From: Picochlorum sp. 'celeri'
Taxonomy: Eukaryota; Chlorophyta; Trebouxiophyceae
Direction: 5' to 3'
DNA: 64,000 bases
NCBI GenBank assembly: GCA_010909725.1
Contig: JAACMV010000024.1
Location: forward strand, 1,178,001-1,242,000
The notes under the pieces are model-generated. The model saw only the letters and a program-made list of their open reading frames with translations. It was not told the origin of the DNA and did not search any database. The first letter of the stretch is position 1; the number at the start of each line of letters is the position of its first letter. Positions 57,915-64,000 of this stretch are shown here, one piece after another. The translations under genes were made by a program, and so were the position numbers.

Positions 57915-58658
57915 CTTCTTAACAAAAATCTTACTCTCTCGTGCCTCCCCTACTGCTGTGTGATTCCGAGTCCGTCGCTCACTCTGAACTGCTGCTGTCT
58001 CTCATGGACTGATTCGTTTCTCAGCACGTGCGGTTCCTTCAGATACATGCTTATCGAGTAAAATAAAATAATATTGCTCTCTGAATAGATGGTTGCCTCT
58101 CTGCTGGCAGATTCTTGTAATCGCAAGAGAATAAACAAGGACAAAAACAAGGTGGAAAGCGCGACCAACTGAAAAGTGTTCTCACACTCCTATCACAAAA
58201 ATCAGTAGCTGCGTGTCCTATCAGAAATCATAGGTTGATAGTAATTGAACAGATTTGGCCACTTCGTATCGTCTTGTTGTACCAATGGCGGAATCTTTCT
58301 GTTGTCGTAGGGCAGAGAAGATTCCCTCCAATCAGAGACGACATTTGAAGGGCAGTCACTTGAGTGCAAGGGGGTTGCGTGCACAGGTGGAGATCTCTAC
58401 TTGTGGAGATCTCTCTCCACACACTTGTTTTGATGCTTTTGATACAGCAACTCAAGGATCTCAGCCTTATTTCTGGTATTATTCCAGAATTGCAGAAACG
58501 AATATATACTGCCAAGTAGTTGAGGAACAAGGATAGAAACTGCAGAAACTTTGTGCAAACAAGTGACATGTCATGCATGGCACGATTTTGAAGTCATCTT
58601 CGTCCATATGCATATGACCCTTCATTAGAATAATTTGAATATATAGAAGAATCTTCAC
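57915..58658. other. Intergenic region with a small orphan frame and a hairpin
   Basis: 744 bp between divergent genes, the longest gene-free stretch. A frame at 58285-58536 (83 aa, MAESFCCRRAEKIPSNQ onward, with five cysteines) has an ATG and normal composition but no domain or signal peptide; I rate it unlikely to be a gene. A perfect 8-bp stem with a 4-nt loop (TGTGGAGA-TCTC-TCTCCACA) lies at 58402-58421, next to a direct repeat of GTGGAGATCTCT at about 58387 and 58403. Confidence 0.3.
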
Positions 58659-59977
58659 ATGTGGCAAGATCTGGGTGATAATGTTGGAGGAAAGGATGGC
58701 GATGATCGCCATCGTCTGCCTTGGTCCGAGTCACCAGCCTTGTCCTTCCGAGTGGTTGCGGAATGCGGTAGGGCTCGGTCTTCTCGTATGACGTTGCCTC
58801 ATTACACATGTCACACACCGATGTTTATGCCAGTAGGGACACAAGGTACGGGATCATCAGCATGTGCTGCATTGTATAGCAGTAATTAATAATACTAATT
58901 CATGCTTTTGATATTGAAGGGACTGTCAAGGGGCTGACGAGCCAGCAGTTGAGAGATGTCGACTGTCATGTTATTCTAGGAAATACATATCATTTAGAGA
59001 ATAGACCAGGATCGGAATTGGTGGATTCAATGGGTGGACTGCACTCGTTTGTTGACTGGGATAGGGGCATGCTGACTGATTCTGGGGGGTTTCAGATGGT
59101 GTCGCTGCTCCATTTGGCTGATATAACGGAACAAGGGGTGACATTTCAATCACCTACAGATGGCCACACCATGCTTTTGACGCCAGAGCATTCCATTGCT
59201 GTACAGAATAGACTTGGTGCTGATATCATCATGGCATTGGATGATGTTGTCCCCAGCACAGCAGCAGACCCAGCGCGATTTGAAGAGGCTACCCATAGAA
59301 CAACGAGATGGATTGATCGATGCATAGCAGCCCATTCTCGGCCCCATGAGCAGAGTCTCTTTCCCATTGTCCAAGGAGGACTGGACCCTCGGCTGAGAGA
59401 CATTAGTATGAAGGGCCTCATTGAACGAAATGCCCCTGGCTATGCCATTGGAGGTCTTGCTGGAGGGGAAGACAAGTCGTCATTTATCCGCGTGGTGGCT
59501 CAATGCACGGCAGGTCTTCCTGCCAACAAACCCAGATATGTCATGGGGATTGGATATCCTTTGGATATCATTCTCTGCTCTGCCTTGGGGGCTGATATGT
59601 ATGATTCTGTCTATCCAACCAGAACAGCTCGATTCGGCGTTGCACTCGTTCCAGAGGGAGTCCTCAAAGTCAAACAGTCGTGTTATGCAAAGGATTTTAG
59701 ACCACTTCAGGAAGGATGCCCATGCATGGTGTGTACCAAATATACCAGGGCATACCTCCACCCTCTTGTGTCAAGGAATATTTCCTTTGCAAGTAATCTC
59801 CTCACATATCACAATGTCGCCTTCATGCAACATCTAACAAAGGAGATTAGAGAAGCGATTGAAGATGGTACCTTTCCAGACTATGTCAGGGATGCCGTGG
59901 CACGGCATTATCCCAATCCAGAGACAATTCCAGAATGGGTTCAGTTGGGGTGTGACTTGGCTGGCATTCCTCTCTAA
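58659..59977 (+). CDS. QTRT1: Queuine tRNA-ribosyltransferase catalytic subunit, one intron
   Basis: Exon 1 (58659-58845) and exon 2 (58920-59977) join over a 74-nt intron (GTACGG donor, AAG acceptor) to give 414 aa. The junction restores PMFMPVGTQ-GTVKGLTSQQL, a TGT signature. Further blocks are HVILGNTYHL, MLTDSGGFQMVSL, MALDDVVPS, FPIVQGGLDPRLR, YAIGGLAGGE, YVMGIGYPLDI and the zinc motif CPCMVCTKYTRAYLHPL. Both catalytic Asp residues are present. The eukaryotic enzyme (with QTRT2) swaps guanine-34 for queuine in four tRNAs. Exon 1 starts at the first ATG in frame; its first about 20 residues are variable in the family. Confidence 0.95.
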
Positions 59978-60268
59978 TTTTTATACCACTACGACTTTAC
60001 TGTTCCAATCATATCTATATACATTCTGTAAAAAGGATTAAAAAATTATACCACGTGTACCACAGTCGTGACACGGGTATCGAGTGGGTATTTGCCACGT
60101 TGTTGGACTCGATCCATCCGAGACAGTTGCATGAAACACGCTGCAGGCAGAAGAAGAGGTATTTGAATCCTGTAAGATGCCCATTGGTGAGTATTATCTA
60201 AAATAATAATTTACATTACTTTCAAGTATCGAGAAAACTTCTGATTACAGGTATACATCTCGTCAAGA
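59978..60268. other. Spacer with a probable 5' UTR intron of the cysteine-rich gene
   Basis: A GTGAGTATT donor at 60187 and a GATTACAG acceptor ending at 60250 bound a probable 64-nt intron. It lies upstream of the ATG at 60269. If the ATG at 60178 were used instead, the spliced frame would not match the cysteine-rich protein, so I place the intron in the 5' UTR. Confidence 0.45.
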
Positions 60269-61102
60269 ATGGCGTTGAAGCGTACTATTTTTGCTGCATG
60301 CATCATGGTGCTGGTTTCTCAGCACCATGCACTGGCAACATGCTCTGAGGAAGAGCAGGCGTGTAAGAATCGCTGTGGCTCTGGGTCAAAGTATAACTTT
60401 GACTGCGATGATAGTAAAGGTGGGGCGGCATTCAGTTGTTCATGCACTGGTTCTGGGGGATGGGTTGAGGTGAATGATGTTCCACTGGAAAGGGCATCCA
60501 CTGTGGAGCCACCATCTGAGAGTCGTTGTGATGAGGAGAGAGCTTCATGTGAGACATCATGTCCAAAAGGGACTGTGCCCGAGTTTACATGCGAGAATAA
60601 GAAGAGTGGAACGAGTGTCTCTCTGGCATCGGCGTGCGCTTGCACATCTCCAGGGGGGTCTTCTGCTACAGACGCCACAGCCACCACGGAGGGTGGCATG
60701 ATGGATCCATCTCCATCTATGTGGAATACAACCACCAATTCAACGTGTGAAGAGGCACAGTCTGCATGCATGAATTCGTGCCCAGAAGGGTTTGTGGCAG
60801 AGTTCAAGTGTGACAACTCCTCCTCTGCAACTGATGGGTCATTTGCTGTGGCATCGGCATGTGCTTGCACATTAAAGCAATCATCACAGCAAGAGAATGG
60901 TCAGGTGGCATCACCCCAAGTGGAACAGAAACAGGGCCAAGAGGGTGATGCCAATACAGGTGGAAGTGTCTTTGAGCCATCAAACATTCAGTCTCAGAAT
61001 CAGGACCTGCAGCAAGCTACGGATGCAGGGTTTGCAATGGGCGCTCGGTATGTGATCAACTACCTGACAGTTGTGTTGGCAGCATTGGATCATCTTTTGT
61101 AA
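60269..61102 (+). CDS. Secreted three-repeat cysteine-rich protein, probably GPI-anchored
   Basis: A 277-aa coding region with a signal peptide (FAACIMVLVSQHHALA). Three repeats follow at about 25-59, 87-125 and 160-200, each with C-X6-C-X3-C, then a Cys after an aromatic residue (FDC, FTC, FKC) and a closing CSC or CAC, so six cysteines per repeat. The repeat resembles small cysteine-rich modules of fungal and oomycete secreted proteins, by eye only. The linkers are Ser/Thr/Pro-rich and the chain ends in a Gln-rich stretch and a hydrophobic helix (VINYLTVVLAALDHLL) with no basic tail, typical of a GPI signal. Surface location is inferred. The function is unknown. Confidence 0.72.
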   Translation: MALKRTIFAACIMVLVSQHHALATCSEEEQACKNRCGSGSKYNFDCDDSKGGAAFSCSCTGSGGWVEVNDVPLERASTVEPPSESRCDEERASCETSCPKGTVPEFTCENKKSGTSVSLASACACTSPGGSSATDATATTEGGMMDPSPSMWNTTTNSTCEEAQSACMNSCPEGFVAEFKCDNSSSATDGSFAVASACACTLKQSSQQENGQVASPQVEQKQGQEGDANTGGSVFEPSNIQSQNQDLQQATDAGFAMGARYVINYLTVVLAALDHLL

Positions 61103-61198
61103 AATGCTGCCATCTGCTGGATGCAACCTATGAGGCGCCCAATGCCTCCCGTGAAAAAAACACATAGTGCCGATGCACGCGTATATATGTACCGATAG

Positions 61199-61219
61199 AT
61201 TATTATTATTATTATTATT
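61199..61219. repeat. ATT trinucleotide microsatellite
   Basis: About seven tandem ATT units between the cysteine-rich gene and the FHA gene, just upstream of the FHA start. It is within the likely promoter or 5' UTR. No coding significance. Confidence 0.9.
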
Positions 61220-61250
61220 CACGTGAATACTTGTAAAAAAAAGTCTCGAG

Positions 61251-61910
61251 ATGGTGGGGTATGCGTTTGCGACAAGGCGACCCGGAGTTCTTGCCAGTCG
61301 AACATTAGTTCTTGCGAATGCAAGTTCCGGGCAGCAGCGTCCTGTTCTGAGACGACGAGATGGGAGCTCAATAGAGATGCCAGAGGTACGATCAAGTCAT
61401 TTCTGTTTCAAGGTATCAGAGGATCTGCCTGGTGAGGTGATTCCATCTCAACCACTTTGGTTGTTGGGTTGACTTTGACATGTGCCTTGTATTATGTAGG
61501 GAGGAAAAGGAGGATCTGTTGTCATGGTTGGATCTAGAAATAACAGTAATGCGACCATTCGCGTAGAAGATGAGCGTGTTCAAGATGAGCATTGTCAGTT
61601 TGAATTTCGATCGGGGAGGTTGTTTTGCCGCTCATTGACAGCAGTGGATGAAGATTCGCTTATACCCACTGGAGACACGTGTACATTTATGAATGGGGCT
61701 CAGATTCGGCCAGCGGTAGATTACATGGTATCTCCGGGTACAAAGATATCATTTGGATGCGAGGATGGTGACTATGTTGTTGCAGAGTTTGACGAGTCAT
61801 CCAATGGGCAGGATGCTGCACTGTCAGAAATGTTGATGAAGGGTATGGCGGCGTCTGCGTCGAATAAAGACGTTCAGGATGCTGTACATAAAACATTTAA
61901 TGATACATGA
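61251..61910 (+). CDS. Small FHA-domain protein, probably plastid, one intron
   Basis: Exon 1 (61251-61385) and exon 2 (61500-61910) join over a 114-nt intron in phase 0, giving 181 aa. The first about 40 residues (MVGYAFATRRPGVLASRTLVLANASSG) are basic and Ala/Ser-rich, a plausible transit peptide. The fold then shows forkhead-associated elements: VVMVGSRNNSNATIRVEDERVQDEHCQFEF (the G-S-R and x-x-H phosphothreonine-binding residues) and TFMNGAQIRPAVDYMVSPGTKISFG. FHA domains bind phosphothreonine peptides. Similar single-FHA plastid proteins exist in plants. The C-terminal 45 residues are helical and Ala/Met-rich. Its stop lies 19 bp from that of the convergent LRR-kinase. Confidence 0.78.
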
Positions 61911-61929
61911 TGGTTTTAAATAATATCAT

Positions 61930-63603
61930 TTAACGAGCAGTCTGGGAGCCAGATGAGCGGCTGTTGGCATTGTGTTTTGCATCTCGTGAGAAGAATATTC
62001 TCGAGTCTGATCGAGGGGTTCTACCAGTTGAAGCAGACGCTCGCTCGAGCGATCGAATTTTACGAGCAAGAGCAGCAAATGTCGGTCTTTTGTGGGGATC
62101 CACAGCAAGGCATTGCTGCGAGATGATCAACAGCTGCTTTTGACAGTCAATGGCAGTCTCCATGTCAGCAAAGGAGATGTCAACTCGCTCGATGAGGTCT
62201 CGCACCAATAGCCCAAATGCTCTGACATCGTGGAGTTCAAACAATGCATGCTGTTTATTGGATCGCTGATACGCGAATGCAGCACCATAGTCACAGAGAA
62301 TTGATGTTCCGTCATCTCTGGCAAGGACATTATGAGCATACACATCCCCATGGGCAATGCCCTTGGCATGCATGTGCTCGAGCGCTCCAGACACGCTTGA
62401 TAAACACCGAAGCACGAACGATATCGGGAATAATTGACCTTCCTTCCATCGACATCGTAACACAGAGTCTTTGTTAGGCTTGAGTGCCAAGGGGCTCCCA
62501 TCCACATACTCCATCACAACTCCCAAATGGGGATGGTCTATCCTTGCAAGTACATTGACAAGATTATCATCATGCAGCATACATGCAATAGCAATCTCGT
62601 CCTCACAATGTCCGTCCGGTGACGTATCTTTCCTGAACAGTTTCACCGCAACCTGTTTCTTCTTATACTCCCCTTCAAACACCTCACCACTGGCTCCATC
62701 ACCCAGTTTTTTCCCAACCATGACATCTTCAATCGACAAACATGGTGCGCTTGGTTTCTTCAGTGATCCTGCCAATGGGTTCCCTGCGATACTCAGCCAT
62801 GAAAGACTGTGTGCATTCATCAGCGATTCTGGAATATGTTGCAAATCGCAGCATGCAGCTCTGAACAATTCCAGCCGGCTCAACTGCCCAATATTCTCGG
62901 GAAGATGCTTCAGCGTCGCATTATGAGACAACTGAATTTTCACCAACGACTGACACTCGCACATGCTATCTGGCAAGCTTTCCAACGTGTTCCCAGTCAG
63001 ATAGACTTCTCGCAGCTCCTGGAGGCCTGTAAACACATCAGGCAACTCCGTCAAACAGTTATCCTTCAAGCCAAGAACCTGAAGCGATCTTAATCGCCCC
63101 AAAGACTCTGGTACCCGCTCGATTCGATTCCCCATGGCATTGAGTTCTTGCAACGATGCGAGTCCTCCCAAGGACTCTGGCAGCTCACGGATACAGTTGT
63201 TATGGATATCCAACGTTTCCAACTTACGCAGCCGACCAATCTCCTCAGGGATCCGCTCGATTAAATTCCCACTCACATTAATCTCCCTCAGGGTGGCCAA
63301 GTTCCCAACCCCTTTTGGAAGAGACGGCAGCGAGTGATTGGTCACACAAATCGCAACCACCCGAGGCGTACACAAATACCTCGATATAAGCGCCTGAACC
63401 CCAGTTCCAACTCCATATTGAATAATATCTTTTGGCGAGGTTATAGTTATCCCATTATTCGTTCCATGCTGATCCAAAACAGCCCTTGTAAGAAAATACA
63501 GAGTCCCTGCACCGAGCACGGCCAAAACCGACTCTTCTTGGCTTAAAGACGCTCGTTCGAGCGAGTCTAGTTGTACAATCTTGACTATTCGATCCAAATC
63601 CAT
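61930..63603 (-). CDS. Leucine-rich-repeat protein kinase with atypical HGD catalytic loop
   Basis: A 557-aa coding region from the ATG at 63603, which follows a likely 5' UTR acceptor (TATTTTCAG). A hydrophobic segment near 26-45 precedes about eight intracellular-type LRRs (about 80-280) of the IPEEIGRLRKLETLDIHNN kind. A kinase domain follows (about 295-525): GDGASGEVFEG, VAVKLFRKD, an HGDVYAHNVL loop in place of HRDxKxxN and CDYGAA in place of DFG. The catalytic Asp and Asn and the metal-binding Asp are kept, so it may be active. LRR plus kinase on the same chain without a receptor-like outside domain recalls protist and algal LRR-kinases. The substrate and role are unknown. The C-terminus is Ser/Arg-rich. 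Confidence 0.83.
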   Translation of the reverse strand: MDLDRIVKIVQLDSLERASLSQEESVLAVLGAGTLYFLTRAVLDQHGTNNGITITSPKDIIQYGVGTGVQALISRYLCTPRVVAICVTNHSLPSLPKGVGNLATLREINVSGNLIERIPEEIGRLRKLETLDIHNNCIRELPESLGGLASLQELNAMGNRIERVPESLGRLRSLQVLGLKDNCLTELPDVFTGLQELREVYLTGNTLESLPDSMCECQSLVKIQLSHNATLKHLPENIGQLSRLELFRAACCDLQHIPESLMNAHSLSWLSIAGNPLAGSLKKPSAPCLSIEDVMVGKKLGDGASGEVFEGEYKKKQVAVKLFRKDTSPDGHCEDEIAIACMLHDDNLVNVLARIDHPHLGVVMEYVDGSPLALKPNKDSVLRCRWKEGQLFPISFVLRCLSSVSGALEHMHAKGIAHGDVYAHNVLARDDGTSILCDYGAAFAYQRSNKQHALFELHDVRAFGLLVRDLIERVDISFADMETAIDCQKQLLIISQQCLAVDPHKRPTFAALARKIRSLERASASTGRTPRSDSRIFFSRDAKHNANSRSSGSQTAR

Positions 63604-63797
63604 TGGTGAAATCCTGAAAATATATTGAAAATGGCAACAATCAGTCTGGCTCCATGATGAAGATCCAGCATTCTTTCTTTTTTTACATTTGAATTCTTTG
63701 ATTTTTTTTGAACAAACATGTACAGATATATAGATATTCAACATGGTGTACAAACATACGTCGTCTGAGACACCGATCGAGTAGTTTTCTCCTTGAA

Positions 63798-64000
63798 TCA
63801 TTCAACGTTTGTGTAGCTACACCGTCTGCATGTCGCAAGGCAGTATGGCGACCCATCCTGTAGATATTCTGGGCTGTCACACTGAGAAAAATCACATGAT
63901 GACGCACCAGGTGGAGGGATGTCTGTACATCCTTCTTTCCCGCACCGACCACACGACTTTAGACAGAACGCTTCCTTCCACATCCAGATGGAATCACATC
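63798..64000 (-). CDS. ShKT-domain protein, C-terminal end (cut by window edge)
   Basis: The visible 66 codons are the end of a larger protein that starts beyond the window. Cysteines follow the ShKT pattern twice. The first is partial: CDSIWMWKEAFCLKSCGRC. The second is complete: GCTDIPPPGASSCDFSQC then YLQDGSPYCLATCRRC, with the characteristic final C-X2-C spacing and DG before the YC. ShKT modules are six-cysteine domains found in many secreted animal proteins and also at the ends of algal and plant enzymes such as prolyl 4-hydroxylases, where they are not toxins. What lies upstream is unknown, so the parent protein cannot be named. The stop is followed by the 5' region of the LRR-kinase gene on the same strand. 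Confidence 0.75.
   Translation of the reverse strand, partial: CDSIWMWKEAFCLKSCGRCGKEGCTDIPPPGASSCDFSQCDSPEYLQDGSPYCLATCRRCSYTNVE

Noticed and set aside
58285..58536. An 83-aa frame with five cysteines
   Set aside because: It has an ATG but no signal peptide, domain or homologue that I know. It is kept only as a note in the intergenic entry.
1..64000. tRNA, rRNA, CRISPR arrays and intact transposable elements
   Set aside because: I looked for GGTTCGANNC T-loops, regularly spaced direct repeats, terminal inverted repeats and reverse-transcriptase or transposase motifs and saw none that hold up; no covariance-model search was possible.

Overview
This window is a piece of a eukaryotic nuclear genome, most likely from a small photosynthetic alga. 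Spliceosomal GT-AG introns occur in about 15 genes. The gene set includes cytosolic ribosomal protein eL43, the MCM5 helicase subunit, a CDK7-type kinase, mRNA cap methyltransferase and ER/Golgi tethering factors. The plastid side is clear: a nuclear-encoded plastid ribosomal protein L10, a plant-type SufE-NadA quinolinate synthase, a CIA30/SDR protein of the HCF173 type, a PPR protein, a CrtI-type carotenoid-family oxidoreductase, a plastid-type GAR synthetase and a CIPK-type kinase. It is unlikely to be a land plant: genes are tightly packed, introns are mostly 58-182 nt and few, and there is a complete bifunctional peptide-amidating enzyme. A unicellular archaeplastid alga (red, glaucophyte or early green) is my best guess; the sequence alone does not settle which.

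Layout. 1-9 kb: CDK7 C-terminus, plastid L10, eL43, a secreted eight-cysteine (LTP-like) protein, a coiled-coil protein, ALG2, a SAP-domain protein, an Hsp70 ATPase domain without its substrate-binding domain, and a Dot5/PrxQ-type peroxiredoxin. 9-24 kb: MCM5, an NBAS/Sec39 tether, deoxyhypusine synthase, TVP23/ECHIDNA, a CrtI-family oxidoreductase, cap methyltransferase, GAR synthetase and a secreted orphan. 24-42 kb: an RMDN-like TPR protein, a phosducin/TXNDC9-like protein, peptidylglycine alpha-amidating monooxygenase (PAM), an orphan with a possible PP1-docking motif, a two-RRM protein, a CHY zinc-finger protein, SufE-NadA, an IDM1-like PHD/GNAT protein and ICMT. 42-48 kb: an accessory cluster of secreted proteins, with two CAP/SCP genes, one chimeric CAP pseudogene and two genes for proteins built from related duplicated beta-rich domains. 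48-64 kb: a RING-BRCT protein, RGP1, a CIA30/SDR protein, a PPR protein, a kinase with two NAF-KA1 modules, queuine tRNA-ribosyltransferase, a three-repeat cysteine-rich protein, an FHA protein, an LRR-kinase and, at the right edge, the end of a ShKT-domain protein.

Themes. Secretory-pathway genes recur: ALG2 (N-glycan assembly), NBAS (Golgi-to-ER tethering), TVP23 (TGN), RGP1 (Rab6 exchange factor) and PAM (peptide maturation). They sit among at least eight secreted proteins, although nothing here shows co-regulation. Thirteen convergent gene pairs have stop codons within 7-117 bp, so their 3' UTRs probably overlap. Introns cluster at 5' ends. Their donors mostly read GTACG, with C rather than A at position +4, an unusual genome-wide splice signature.

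The most interesting items for follow-up are the PAM gene, the secreted CAP/beta-domain cluster with its chimeric pseudogene, the LTP-like eight-cysteine protein, the kinase with a duplicated NAF-KA1 tail, and the GTACG splice donors. I found no tRNA, rRNA, CRISPR array or intact transposon. All family assignments were made by eye from the sequence, without database searches.
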